Source: an uncultured Pseudomonadota bacterium (GTDB lineage: Bacteria; Pseudomonadota; Alphaproteobacteria; RF32; CAG-239). Taken from it: DNA of 64,000 bases. Positions 35,129 to 43,800 of the stretch are shown in pieces. The stretch is from the NCBI GenBank assembly GCA_949298065.1, contig CASFUZ010000002.1, forward strand, positions 141,185 through 205,184. Reading direction: 5' to 3'. Under the pieces are notes generated by a model. The model did not search any database and was not told the origin of the DNA. It was given only the letters and a program-made list of their open reading frames with translations. The translations under genes and the position numbers were made by a program. Each line of letters opens with the position of its first letter. The first letter of the stretch is position 1.

Positions 35129-35941
35129 CTAAAGCGATATTTCCGCTACCACCGGCACATGGTCGGAGGGGCGCTCCAAACTACGCATTTCTTTTAAGAT
35201 TTTGACACCGACCAAGCGCGATTCCAGAGTAGGCGTTGTCCATATATGGTCCAAGCGCCGACCTTTGTTGTTGGTTTGCCAGTTTGGGTTGCGATAACTC
35301 CACCAGGAATAAATTTTTTCCGGCTCGGGATGAAAATGGCGGACAACATCAACAAAATCCAAAGAATTTTTTAATCTGGTCAGGCGTTCAACCTCAACCG
35401 GCGTATGTGAAATGATTTTGAGCATTTGCTTATGATTCCAAACATCATTTTGCAAAGGCGCAACGTTAAAATCGCCGCAGACAATCATTTTTTTGTTGGC
35501 ATAAACGTCTTTGTGTTGTTCCCAATATTCTGCCACATCATCCATAAACGTAAGCTTATGCGCAAAGGAAAGGTTTTCTATCGGATCAGGAATATCTCCG
35601 CCTGCCGGAATATAAATATTGTTTACTTCAATATCGTCAAAAACCTTGGCGCAAATATGTCTGGCATCTTTTTTGCCGACCCAGTTTTTTTGTTCAATAT
35701 CTTTGAGCGGTATTTTGGACAAGATACAAACGCCGTTATACCCGGCCATACCATATAAAGCTATATGCGGATAACCGAGAGCTTTAATCGCCTCAAACGG
35801 AAAATCCTCTTCCTTGGCTTTGACTTCTTGCAGACAGACAACATCAGGCTGTTCTTGCTCAACCAATTTTTTCAACAAATCCAGACGGATACGAATGGAG
35901 TTAACATTCCATGTTGCAAGCTTAAAAGTCCGATTAGTCAT
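35129..35941 (-). CDS. xthA: Exodeoxyribonuclease III
   Basis: 270 residues of the EEP fold with intact catalytic motifs: TWNVNSIR, LQEVKAKEEDFP, CGDFNVAP, and the closing RPSDHVPV. It is the main AP endonuclease and 3' exonuclease of base-excision repair. Its ATG directly follows the lolA stop codon. Confidence 0.96.
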   Translation of the reverse strand: MTNRTFKLATWNVNSIRIRLDLLKKLVEQEQPDVVCLQEVKAKEEDFPFEAIKALGYPHIALYGMAGYNGVCILSKIPLKDIEQKNWVGKKDARHICAKVFDDIEVNNIYIPAGGDIPDPIENLSFAHKLTFMDDVAEYWEQHKDVYANKKMIVCGDFNVAPLQNDVWNHKQMLKIISHTPVEVERLTRLKNSLDFVDVVRHFHPEPEKIYSWWSYRNPNWQTNNKGRRLDHIWTTPTLESRLVGVKILKEMRSLERPSDHVPVVAEISL

Positions 35942-36562
35942 TTATTTTTTTCTGCCCTTGTAGTTAAGCGGAGAAGATTTTTCTTTTTTGAACTTAAATA
36001 AGTCAGCATCTAACTTTTGGTCGCGCACGGCATCATATAAGGAAACGGTAACCTCCACGCTTTGCGGGTCCACAATCTTCCATTGTTTGAGCTCAAAAGG
36101 TTCATTGCTGAAGGTTAAGGTAATCGGGCCGATATCGCCTTTTTCCTTGTAGTCTAAGGTAAGGGTTGTAATACCTGCGTCTTTGTAAAAATCCACAACC
36201 TTAACCTTTTTGCCGTCAATCTTCACATCATTGGCTAAGATGAGGCTGGCCGGAATATCGTCATAATCAATATGCGTAACCTGATCAAGCTCCGTGTCGT
36301 TATAAACGATAAAATTACCGTCTCCGACAATCAGAACCGAGGTTGGCGCGTCATAAATCATCCGAATTTTGTTGGGCTTTTGAATATAAAAACGTCCTTC
36401 TGCCGTGTTGCCGTTGCTTGCGGTTTGTACAAAGCGTGCTTCCATCGTTTTAATATTATTGAGATAGTTCTCAACTTTTTTAATATCTTCGGCAGTCTGC
36501 GCGGCCGCATTTTGCGCCCATAAACAAACACATCCGAGCAACAAGGCAAAAATCTTTTTCAT
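35942..36562 (-). CDS. lolA: Outer-membrane lipoprotein carrier protein LolA
   Basis: 206 residues from ATG 36562, which gives a proper signal peptide (MKKIFALLLGCVCLWAQNAA). The frame is open to 36625, but that would run into the upstream terminator. The LolA fold is marked by MEARFVQTASNGNTAEGRFYIQKPNKIRM region and IVYNDTELDQVT. LolA shuttles lipoproteins across the periplasm from LolCDE to the outer membrane. The lolA-xthA pair is common in Alphaproteobacteria. Confidence 0.9.
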   Translation of the reverse strand: MKKIFALLLGCVCLWAQNAAAQTAEDIKKVENYLNNIKTMEARFVQTASNGNTAEGRFYIQKPNKIRMIYDAPTSVLIVGDGNFIVYNDTELDQVTHIDYDDIPASLILANDVKIDGKKVKVVDFYKDAGITTLTLDYKEKGDIGPITLTFSNEPFELKQWKIVDPQSVEVTVSLYDAVRDQKLDADLFKFKKEKSSPLNYKGRKK

Positions 36563-36626
36563 CTTTTCAAATCCCGTTTTAAAAACTGTCTTTAACAATA
36601 TAATCGCCGGAATCTTTTTTGACAAC

Positions 36627-36662
36627 GAAAAACCTCTGCTTGGCTAACAACCAAACAGAGGT
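36627..36662 (-). terminator. Terminator of the small Cys-containing protein gene
   Basis: Read on the minus strand, ACCTCTG and CAGAGGT pair, extended by an inner TTGG/CCAA, and five T follow the stem. It lies 20 bases after the stop of the 46-residue gene and before lolA. Confidence 0.75.
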
Positions 36663-36682
36663 CATCGCTTCGGAGCCTAAAA

Positions 36683-36823
36683 CTATTTGCCGCAGCCGCA
36701 ATGTTTGCCGGTATTGGTGTTTTGAGAGTTAGAATTATTATCAGAAGAAGAACTTGCTGATTTTGTGGTATTTTGGTTGCTGTTGTTGTTGCAAGACTTT
36801 GTTGTATTTTTCTCGTTTTTCAT
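36683..36823 (-). CDS. 46-residue Asn/Ser-rich small protein ending in HCGCGK
   Basis: An unannotated small gene with its own signals: AAGGAG lies seven bases before the ATG and a hairpin terminator follows. The peptide starts MKNEKNTTKSC, has a long Asn, Ser, Thr and Gln-rich middle without hydrophobic residues, and ends GKHCGCGK. Cys residues are at 11, 42 and 44, with His at 41. There is no signal peptide and no predicted fold. The CxC plus His tail suggests metal binding, or a modified peptide precursor; both are inferences. It lies downstream of the methyltransferase gene on the same strand. Confidence 0.72.
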   Translation of the reverse strand: MKNEKNTTKSCNNNSNQNTTKSASSSSDNNSNSQNTNTGKHCGCGK

Positions 36824-36917
36824 AATTTTTCTCCTTGCTAAAAGTTGAAAAAGCGACATAACAAGAGATAATTACGAAATAAGCGGAAACAAGACAGATA
36901 AAAAGGCTATAAAAGTT

Positions 36918-37841
36918 TTATATAAAATTTCTGGCTTTAAAAATTCCGTTTTCAAAACCCTGAATATTTTTGTTAGATTCGGCATCTTCCAAACGTTTTT
37001 CAGCGATGGCGGCATATTCTTTTTCGCGTTCAATACCGATATAGTTTCGCCCGAGTTTTTTGGCTGTAACCGAGGTCGTGCCGGACCCCAAAAACGGGTC
37101 AAGCACCACATCCCCCGCATCACTTGAGGCCAAGATAAGTTTGGCAATAAGTTTTTCGGGCTTTTGTGTGGGGTGCGGCGTGTTTTCTGGCATAGACCAG
37201 AAAGGAATGGATATGTCTGTCCATACGTTAGACGGAGATGTCAAACGATAACGCTGTTTTCCGTCGTCCACCCAATCTTTAGGCTTGCCGGATTCGTCAC
37301 GATACGGCGCAATAACCGGCCGCTGAACCTTAACCGCATCTAAGTTAAATTTATAATCTTTGCTTTTGGTAAAGAACCAAATATCTTCCAGACAATTTTT
37401 CCAGTTGTTGAGAGCGCCGCGTCCTTTTTCTCTCTCCCAAGAGATTCTGTTTTGTAAGATAAAATATTTTCCGGCAATTTCGGGGATGGCGATAGAGGTT
37501 TTCCAGTCAGAGCAAATATAAACAGAAGCATTGTCTTTTAACAAGCGCACGGTTTTAGAAAGCCACTTATCTAACCAGAGCTTATAAGCCTCAAAGTCCA
37601 TTTCTTTGAAGGTATTTTTACCAAAGATCTTGGTCAGATTATACGGCGGGTCGGCGATGAGGAGGTCAACGCTTTTATCCGGCAAAAAATCCAGAGCTTT
37701 GAGCGCGTCCTGACAAATGGTTTTATTCAAAACCTCAGATAAAGAAGCTTTTTCTTTAAGCTTAATGGTTTTTGCCGCATATTCTGCGGTTTCCTTAAGA
37801 GTTAAACAAATTGTTTTGTTTCGGGGCGCTTTCTTTTTCAT
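36918..37841 (-). CDS. Orphan DNA adenine/cytosine-N4 methyltransferase
   Basis: 307 residues from ATG 37841, which falls 7 bases after the HPr stop; the longer frame to 37874 would overlap HPr. Catalytic motif IV ADPPYNL comes before the SAM-binding motif DPFLGSGTT, the order of the beta class. HPTQKPEKL precedes the latter, as usual. It is about 50 residues shorter than CcrM and lacks the C-terminal CcrM domain. No restriction enzyme gene is adjacent. It appears to be the last gene of the PTS operon. Confidence 0.9.
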   Translation of the reverse strand: MKKKAPRNKTICLTLKETAEYAAKTIKLKEKASLSEVLNKTICQDALKALDFLPDKSVDLLIADPPYNLTKIFGKNTFKEMDFEAYKLWLDKWLSKTVRLLKDNASVYICSDWKTSIAIPEIAGKYFILQNRISWEREKGRGALNNWKNCLEDIWFFTKSKDYKFNLDAVKVQRPVIAPYRDESGKPKDWVDDGKQRYRLTSPSNVWTDISIPFWSMPENTPHPTQKPEKLIAKLILASSDAGDVVLDPFLGSGTTSVTAKKLGRNYIGIEREKEYAAIAEKRLEDAESNKNIQGFENGIFKARNFI

Positions 37842-37848
37842 CTCAGGC

Positions 37849-38127
37849 TTATTCTTCGCCGAACTTGCTGTCAATCAGAAGTGTAAGAGCATCAAGCGCT
37901 TCCTGAGCTTGGTTTCCTTCGCAAGTAACCGAGATTGTAGTGCCTTTGGCGGCCGCAAGCATCATCAACCCCATAATGGAACAACCATTAACTTTTTGGC
38001 CGATTCTCTCAACCGTAACATCAGCATCCAAATCTTCAATCGCCTTAACAAAAGCAGCAGCAGCTCTGGCATGCAAACCTTTTTTATTTTTGATTTCCAA
38101 AACGGCGGAAACAGTCTTCTCACTCAT
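37849..38127 (-). CDS. Phosphocarrier protein HPr
   Basis: 92 residues from ATG 38127. The phosphorylatable His is H19 in KGLHARAAA, and the regulatory Ser is S50 in NGCSIMGLMML. Both the PTS site and the HprK target are therefore present. It begins one base after the EIIA stop. In Alphaproteobacteria this incomplete PTS regulates rather than transports sugars; enzyme I (PtsP) is not in the window. Confidence 0.93.
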   Translation of the reverse strand: MSEKTVSAVLEIKNKKGLHARAAAAFVKAIEDLDADVTVERIGQKVNGCSIMGLMMLAAAKGTTISVTCEGNQAQEALDALTLLIDSKFGEE

Positions 38128-38128
38128 C

Positions 38129-38527
38129 TTACATTCCCAACAATTGTGATGCGATATTGATATATTTTTTGCCGGCTTCTTGTGCGCCCTCAACAGTTTC
38201 CTTAAGAGTTTTGTCTTTGCGCAAGGAGGCTAATTTAATCAGCATTGGCAAATTAATTCCGGCAATAATCTCAACCTTAGCTCTATCCATAATGGAGATA
38301 GCTAAGTTTGAAGGAGTTCCGCCAAACATATCTGTCAAAACGATTGCGCCATGTCCTTTGTCAACTTCGCCGACTTTTTTCAAAATCTCGGCGCGGCGCA
38401 TTTCCATATCATCCTCAGGACCGATGCAAACAGCCTCAATCTGATCTTGTTTGCCGACCACATGTTGCATGGCAGATATAAATTCTTTGGCCAAATTGCC
38501 GTGTGTAACCAAAACCAAACCTATCAT
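38129..38527 (-). CDS. PTS EIIA component, mannose family
   Basis: 132 residues from ATG 38527, which overlaps the upstream stop (ATGA). The active His is H9 in MIGLVLVTHGN, and TDMFGGTPSNLA is the family signature. No EIIB, EIIC or EIID gene is near, so it probably acts as a regulator that receives phosphate from HPr. Confidence 0.92.
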   Translation of the reverse strand: MIGLVLVTHGNLAKEFISAMQHVVGKQDQIEAVCIGPEDDMEMRRAEILKKVGEVDKGHGAIVLTDMFGGTPSNLAISIMDRAKVEIIAGINLPMLIKLASLRKDKTLKETVEGAQEAGKKYINIASQLLGM

Positions 38528-38943
38528 TGTTTTCCACCACAACTCCAGCTGCGAACAGCACCAAAACTTTTCATAACATCTTCCTTGCTCTTAACCTTGA
38601 CGAGCTCATCGGCACGGGTCTGGCGGCCTTTGAAGACAATCTCTTCAACATTTTCTACCGGCACGCCATAAGTTCTTTCAACCATTTTGCCGTTGAGTTC
38701 AACAATCAAGACAAATTCGGCCTCAGCCAAGGGACCTTTGGTTTCTTCATCAATATTATCCAGACGAACGGCCAAACGGTCATCACGTTTCAAAAGGGCA
38801 GTTTTTTTGCCGTCAAATTCCAACACGGGGTTGACCGGACTACCGTCTCTGGCATCAATAAAAATAGCCAGCTCGCCGAACTTATTTTCAATGATTTCAA
38901 AAAAATCCTGCTTTTCAATTAATGTGTAATATTGTGTTTCCAT
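38524..38943 (-). CDS. Hypothetical protein, first gene of the PTS operon
   Basis: 139 residues from ATG 38943, with AGGA upstream. No signal peptide or membrane segment. It has alternating strands and helices (IENKFGELAIFID, KKTALLKRDDRLAVRLDN, AEFVLIVELNGK) and ends SWSCGGKQ. I do not recognise a family. Its stop overlaps the EIIA start by two bases, so translation is coupled and a link with the PTS is likely. Confidence 0.8.
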   Translation of the reverse strand: METQYYTLIEKQDFFEIIENKFGELAIFIDARDGSPVNPVLEFDGKKTALLKRDDRLAVRLDNIDEETKGPLAEAEFVLIVELNGKMVERTYGVPVENVEEIVFKGRQTRADELVKVKSKEDVMKSFGAVRSWSCGGKQ

Positions 38944-38982
38944 AGTTTTTCCTGTAAGATGAGTTAACACGCAACTAAAAAA

Positions 38983-39012
38983 GATATTAGTACAATATCA
39001 GCAATGTGTCAA
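38983..39012 (-). promoter_or_regulatory. Strong promoter of the PTS-methyltransferase operon, with an inverted repeat over the -10
   Basis: Read on the minus strand, TTGACA (39007-39012) and TAATAT (38984-38989) are exactly 17 bases apart. The segment 38983-38999 is an inverted repeat (GATATT, five bases, AATATC) that covers the -10 box, a plausible operator. Confidence 0.65.
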
Positions 39013-39038
39013 TTTTGAGTTAATAGAACGGACCATCC

Positions 39039-40796
39039 ATGGAAAAAACTCCCTTTAAATATCTCTGGCACTACATCTGTATTTTTAAGTATTTGGTTAT
39101 AGCTGTGCTTTTGCTTAATTTTTCGGCGCAGCTTTGTAACCAGACCTACCCGCTTTACTTAGCAAAGATTTATAATACGGCAGCCGGAGAAGTTGGTATA
39201 CCGGATTATTGGGAGAAGATTATATATTTTGCCTTTGTTGCTTTTGGTTTGGGGTTGGCAAAAGTTGTTTTATTTGATACCACGATGTTTCTTGCCGCTT
39301 ACATTTTACCTCAAATTCGCACTTTGGTAATCAGAGATAGCTTTGACTACACCAACCAGCATTCCATTGCTTATTTTAATCAGGAAATGTCAGGCAACAT
39401 CTCTAATAAAGTAACGCAGCTCAACACCGGCGTATTAGACGGCTTTAATGAGTTTATGATGTCTTCCTCAATGATTATGTATGTGCTGATAGCCATTGGT
39501 ATTTTGAGTGCGATGAATGTTTATTTCTTTGGCGCGATGTTGCTTTGGCTTGTGGTGATTCTTTTGGTTAGTTGGAAGCTCGGAAAAAAACGCTCGGCCT
39601 TGTCCAAAGAAACCAGCCGCCAACAAAGCCAAGCCAACGGCGTTATTGTAGATAGTTTAGCCAATTATAGTGAGATAAAAAGTTTCGCCAATTTTCGTTT
39701 TGAGCGGCTTAATTTGATAAAATATTTACGGATTCTGCGCAAGTCCGAAAATAAAGAACAAAAAGTCAAAGCCTGGATTCATTTAAGCCAAAACCTAATC
39801 TCCGTTGCTTCAATGCTGGGTTTTATGATGTTGTCAATTTGGGTCTTTCGCCGCGGTGGCATTGATACCACGAACTTCATCTATGCCAACACGCTTTTTG
39901 CGATGATAGCCGGAATGGTCTTTCAGCTCACTTGGGTTTATATGAACATTATGCGCATTCACGGTCAATTAAAGTCGGCGTTAGACACTTTGGCCGTAGA
40001 GCCTGAACTCAAAGACCGCCCGAATGCGACAGAACTCAAAGCCAAAAAAGCCGAAATCACTTTTGACAAAGTTTCTTTTGCTTACAACGGCCGCAAAAAT
40101 TTGTTTGAAGATTTATCTCTTACGATTAAGGCCGGTGAGAAAGTCGGCTTAGTCGGACATTCCGGCAGCGGTAAATCCACTTTTATCAAACTTATTGCCC
40201 GTTATTATGACATAAATGACGGCAGCATAAAAATAAATGGTAAAGATATCCGCGATGTTACGCAAAATTCGCTGCATAAACTAATCTCAACCATTCCGCA
40301 AGATGTTTGCTTATTTAATCGAACTTTGTTTGAAAATATTAAATACGGACGAACCAATGCCACGGAAGAAGAGGTTTATAAAGCGGCGCGCCAAGCCGGA
40401 GCAGATGAGTTTATCCGTGCTTTCCCGAACGGCTATCAGACCAAAGTCGGAGATAGAGGTGTTATTTTGTCGGGAGGTGAAAGACAACGCATAGCCATTG
40501 CCCGTGCCTTGCTCAAAAATGCGCCGATTCTGGTCTTTGATGAGGCCACTTCTGCCTTAGACAGTCAGAGCGAAAAACATATTCAAAAATCCCTGATTCA
40601 CCTTATGCAGAACAAAACCGTTATTGCCATTGCGCACCGCTTGTCCACCTTGCGAGAGATGGATAGGATTCTTGTTTTTGAAAGAGGGCGGATTGTAGAG
40701 CAGGGAACACACTTAAGCCTCCTGCGTAAGAAAGGCCGTTATTATAAATTATACAATATGCAGGCAGATGGCTTTATAGTGCAAAACGAGAGTTAA
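39039..40796 (+). CDS. ABC exporter, fused permease and ATPase
   Basis: 585 residues. Six membrane segments in the first 320 residues are followed by an ATPase domain with Walker A GHSGSGKST, Q-loop, signature LSGGERQRIAIARA, Walker B ILVFDEATSALD and the His of IAHRLST. It should act as a homodimer, similar to MsbA and related lipid or drug exporters. The substrate cannot be told from the sequence. It stands alone, convergent with recF. Confidence 0.9.
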   Translation: MEKTPFKYLWHYICIFKYLVIAVLLLNFSAQLCNQTYPLYLAKIYNTAAGEVGIPDYWEKIIYFAFVAFGLGLAKVVLFDTTMFLAAYILPQIRTLVIRDSFDYTNQHSIAYFNQEMSGNISNKVTQLNTGVLDGFNEFMMSSSMIMYVLIAIGILSAMNVYFFGAMLLWLVVILLVSWKLGKKRSALSKETSRQQSQANGVIVDSLANYSEIKSFANFRFERLNLIKYLRILRKSENKEQKVKAWIHLSQNLISVASMLGFMMLSIWVFRRGGIDTTNFIYANTLFAMIAGMVFQLTWVYMNIMRIHGQLKSALDTLAVEPELKDRPNATELKAKKAEITFDKVSFAYNGRKNLFEDLSLTIKAGEKVGLVGHSGSGKSTFIKLIARYYDINDGSIKINGKDIRDVTQNSLHKLISTIPQDVCLFNRTLFENIKYGRTNATEEEVYKAARQAGADEFIRAFPNGYQTKVGDRGVILSGGERQRIAIARALLKNAPILVFDEATSALDSQSEKHIQKSLIHLMQNKTVIAIAHRLSTLREMDRILVFERGRIVEQGTHLSLLRKKGRYYKLYNMQADGFIVQNES

Positions 40797-40812
40797 ACGA
40801 GTTAATTTTAAA

Positions 40813-40882
40813 AGGTGACCGGGGAAGTTGACGTAACCACGCACAAAGAAGTGGCCCCAGGTTGCCCCGGGCATCCCCGGCC
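40813..40882. repeat. GC-rich structured element between the ABC exporter and recF
   Basis: A 70-base block is far richer in GC than the sequence around it. On the minus strand, CCGGG-GATG-CCCGG forms a hairpin, TGGCC pairs with GGCCA around it, and a later CCCCGG can pair with the early CCGGGG. It lacks a T run of usable length. It may be a dispersed palindromic repeat or a folded recF 3' end. No second copy is in the window. Confidence 0.5.
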
Positions 40883-40888
40883 ATTGAT

Positions 40889-42109
40889 TTAAACCACGCT
40901 GTTGTTTTTAACTTCCAAAAATTGAGCTTCATCAGCAAGAGAAGCAAAGAGTTTTGGGTCTGTGGACGTAATCCATGCCTGAATACCAAGGTCACTGATT
41001 TTTTCAAGCAAAGCCTCTCGTTTTAAATCGTCCAAATGCGCCACAACCTCATCCAGCAACAACACCGGCGCAAAACCTTTATCCAAGGTTTGGCATTTTG
41101 TTTGCGCTAAAATAATGCTAATCAGCAACGATTTTTGCTCACCCGTAGAGCAAAGTTCCGCCGGCATTCTTTTCTTTTTATAATAAACCTTAAAGTCCGT
41201 GCGGTTAACTCCGTCCACATTGTCATTATATAAAACATTGCGGCGTTGAGACTTCAATTTTTGGATATAATAATCTTCCACATCAATCGCCGGCATCGTG
41301 TCCAAAAGCTGTTCTATTGTGCCGTCCAGCTCCAGCATAACATTCGGAAAAACATCATCCGGCTCTTTTTCAATAAACTTATTAAGCTTGGCAATCAGCT
41401 CGCGCCTTGCCGCCGCGATAGCCACGCCGATTCCCGCCATATTTTCTTCCAAAGAGGTCAGCCAGTTATTGTTATTATTGCCGTTTTTAAGCAGCTGATA
41501 CCATTCTTTGTATAGGTGTTCAAAATTAGCTGTTCTTTTGGCGTGTTCAACATCAAAAGCATAAACCAAACGGTCTAAGAAACTGCGTCTAGGTTGCGAA
41601 CCGCCGCGGAATAATCTGTCCATCTGCGGGGTGAGCCAAATAGCGGAAATATATTTTCCCAAATCTGATTGCGAGGAGGTTTTTTGCCCATTGATTTTGA
41701 CGATTCGTCTTTCATAAGACCGAAAATCATCCTCATCGGTTTCTTTTGTGGTTTTTTCTACCGCCGTCCCGATTTCAATCTCATCTTCACCTTTGTTAAC
41801 CAAAGCAGAAACAGCCCAGTTCAGATTTGATATTTCGGTCGGGCTATATTCATCGTTAACCAAAGCCGGCGTAATTCTTCTGATATCCGCCAATCTGGCC
41901 GAGCGAAGACCGCGTCCCGGCGTAAGGAAAGAGATTGCCTCCAGAATATTAGTTTTTCCGGTTCCGTTTTCACCGGTGATAATGACGGGAGCAAGCTTGG
42001 CATTAATCCGCAAATGCGCATAGTTTCTAAAGTCAGTTAAAGTCAGGCGTGTAACACCTGACTTTTCTTTCATAAACTGAGCCAAATTTAATGCCAAATT
42101 GTCCGTCAT
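40889..42109 (-). CDS. recF: DNA replication and repair protein RecF
   Basis: 406 residues. The SMC-like ATPase shows Walker A ITGENGTGKTNILEAIS, the signature region CSTGEQKSLLISIILAQ and Walker B VLLLDEVVAHLD. RecF directs RecR/RecO and RecA loading at gaps. It follows dnaN by five bases. Confidence 0.95.
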   Translation of the reverse strand: MTDNLALNLAQFMKEKSGVTRLTLTDFRNYAHLRINAKLAPVIITGENGTGKTNILEAISFLTPGRGLRSARLADIRRITPALVNDEYSPTEISNLNWAVSALVNKGEDEIEIGTAVEKTTKETDEDDFRSYERRIVKINGQKTSSQSDLGKYISAIWLTPQMDRLFRGGSQPRRSFLDRLVYAFDVEHAKRTANFEHLYKEWYQLLKNGNNNNNWLTSLEENMAGIGVAIAAARRELIAKLNKFIEKEPDDVFPNVMLELDGTIEQLLDTMPAIDVEDYYIQKLKSQRRNVLYNDNVDGVNRTDFKVYYKKKRMPAELCSTGEQKSLLISIILAQTKCQTLDKGFAPVLLLDEVVAHLDDLKREALLEKISDLGIQAWITSTDPKLFASLADEAQFLEVKNNSVV

Positions 42110-42114
42110 TTTTC

Positions 42115-43233
42115 TTAAACACGCATCGGCATCAAAACATAAATAGCACTGGCATCGCTTGTATCATGGATAACGGAAGGAGAAGAACCGTCAGCAAAGC
42201 TGATTTTAACACTCTCGCCTTTAACCTCGCCCAAGATATCCAAGAGATAACGGAAGTTATAGCCAATCTCTAACGATTCGCTGTCATATTTAGCCTCAAC
42301 TTCTTCCATAGCAGAACCCAAATCCGGGCTGGAAGTTGTGATGGTAACATGATTTTTGTTGGTAATCATCTTAATGGCGCGAGTTCTTTCTGCCACAACC
42401 GAAACGCGGTCAACAGCGGAAGAAAGTTCCTTAACGCCAAGTTCCAAAACTTTGTCATTATCTGTCGGGATAACGCGTTCATAATCTGGATAAGTTCCGT
42501 CAATCAACTTAGATGTCAAAATAACATCTTCCATTGTGAAGCGGATTTTGTTTTCAGACAAAGCAATGGTAATATTATCCGTAGAACTGTCATCTAAGAG
42601 TTTGCGAACTTCGGCAACGGTTTTTCTCGGTACAATAACACCGGCCATATTCTCAGCGCCTTTCGGCAAAGGAGATTCTACACAAGCCAAACGATGTCCG
42701 TCTGTAGCAACCACGCGCAGAACTTTAGCCTCGCCTTCATTTTTGGCATGAATGTATAAACCATTCAGATAATATCTGGTTTCTTCGGTAGATACGGCGA
42801 ACTGTGTACGGTCAATAACATCTTTGAGCTCATCTTTACCCATAGCAAAATTAACCGGAAGTTTGTCGCCGGAGATAACCGGAAAGTCTTCTACGCCGAT
42901 GGTGGAGAGAGAAAACTTTGACCGGCCGGAGGCAATGGTTAATTGACCTTTTTCGTCAGGAAAAGTCAGCTCAACATCAGAGCCATCAGAAAGCTTGCGG
43001 ACAATGTCATAAAGCATATGCGCCGGAGCAGTTGTTGCACCGGTCTCGGCTGTTTTGGCATCAACAATTTCCGTAATCTCGGTATCCATATCCGTAGCCT
43101 TAAAGCTGATACCGTCTTCCATAGCCTCAATCTTAACATTTGAGAGAACCGGAATAGTGTTTCTCTTTTCAACAATACTCTGAACGTGGCTCAGAGTTTT
43201 CAGTAATTTTGCGCGCTCAATTGTAAATCTCAT
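42115..43233 (-). CDS. dnaN: DNA polymerase III beta sliding clamp
   Basis: 372 residues in three clamp repeats. Typical blocks are MRFTIERAKLLKTLSHVQ at the start, YYLNGLYIHA, VATDGHRLA and the C-terminal YVLMPMRV. It forms the ring that tethers the replicative polymerase. Unlike most genomes, it is not directly after dnaA: a NUDIX gene and the dnaA terminator come between. Confidence 0.97.
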   Translation of the reverse strand: MRFTIERAKLLKTLSHVQSIVEKRNTIPVLSNVKIEAMEDGISFKATDMDTEITEIVDAKTAETGATTAPAHMLYDIVRKLSDGSDVELTFPDEKGQLTIASGRSKFSLSTIGVEDFPVISGDKLPVNFAMGKDELKDVIDRTQFAVSTEETRYYLNGLYIHAKNEGEAKVLRVVATDGHRLACVESPLPKGAENMAGVIVPRKTVAEVRKLLDDSSTDNITIALSENKIRFTMEDVILTSKLIDGTYPDYERVIPTDNDKVLELGVKELSSAVDRVSVVAERTRAIKMITNKNHVTITTSSPDLGSAMEEVEAKYDSESLEIGYNFRYLLDILGEVKGESVKISFADGSSPSVIHDTSDASAIYVLMPMRV

Positions 43234-43329
43234 TTTCTTATACCATCAATGTTATAAACTAATTTTCACTAAATATATCACCCATTTAGCAAAAACCGAA
43301 ACTAAAACAACGATTCGTCAACAGCTTTT

Positions 43330-43752
43330 TTAGTATTCGGAGAGCTTGTGTTTTTTTAGAAAATTAGCGGCAGGTAAAAACATATTTGCGGGCAGATTAT
43401 TTTCATCAAACCAACACCATTCTGCGCATTTATCCGGCTCCATAATTTTAGGTTCACCGCTAAAGCAATGTGTAATCATATTAAGCGTAACATAATGCTT
43501 GCCCGATTCCTCAAAAAAATCATTGGTAACATCAGCCAAAACAACATCTTGAGGAGCGATAACCAGCCCTGTTTCTTCTCTGGCTTCTCTAACGGCACCT
43601 TCCTCAAAACTTTCGCCGTATTCCATATGACCGCCCGGCGGACACCAAGTACCGTTTCCATGTGCTGATTTTCTCAAGCCGAGCAAAATCTGGTGCTTTT
43701 CGTTAAGAATATATAAACCTAAACCGACTTTTACAACTTTTTCATCACTCAT
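43330..43752 (-). CDS. NUDIX hydrolase, NUDT15/MTH2-like
   Basis: 140 residues from ATG 43752, with GGAG seven bases ahead; the longer frame overlaps the dnaA terminator. The Nudix box runs from GGHMEYGE to REAREETGL and is complete. The block WCPPGGHMEYGES is that of the NUDT15/MTH2-like nucleotide diphosphatases, which clean up damaged or non-canonical nucleotides. Its place between dnaA and dnaN fits nucleotide-pool cleaning, though the substrate is inferred. Confidence 0.87.
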   Translation of the reverse strand: MSDEKVVKVGLGLYILNEKHQILLGLRKSAHGNGTWCPPGGHMEYGESFEEGAVREAREETGLVIAPQDVVLADVTNDFFEESGKHYVTLNMITHCFSGEPKIMEPDKCAEWCWFDENNLPANMFLPAANFLKKHKLSEY

Positions 43753-43800
43753 AGCTTTTCTCCAAACATAAAGGTAAAATACGGAAAGTATATTTACAAT

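Noticed and set aside
36918-37841. Restriction-modification system
   Set aside because: No restriction or specificity gene is adjacent; the methyltransferase is an orphan.
40774-41007. Minus-strand open frame through the GC-rich element
   Set aside because: It is a shadow of recF and of the element; no ribosome site and no recognisable domain.
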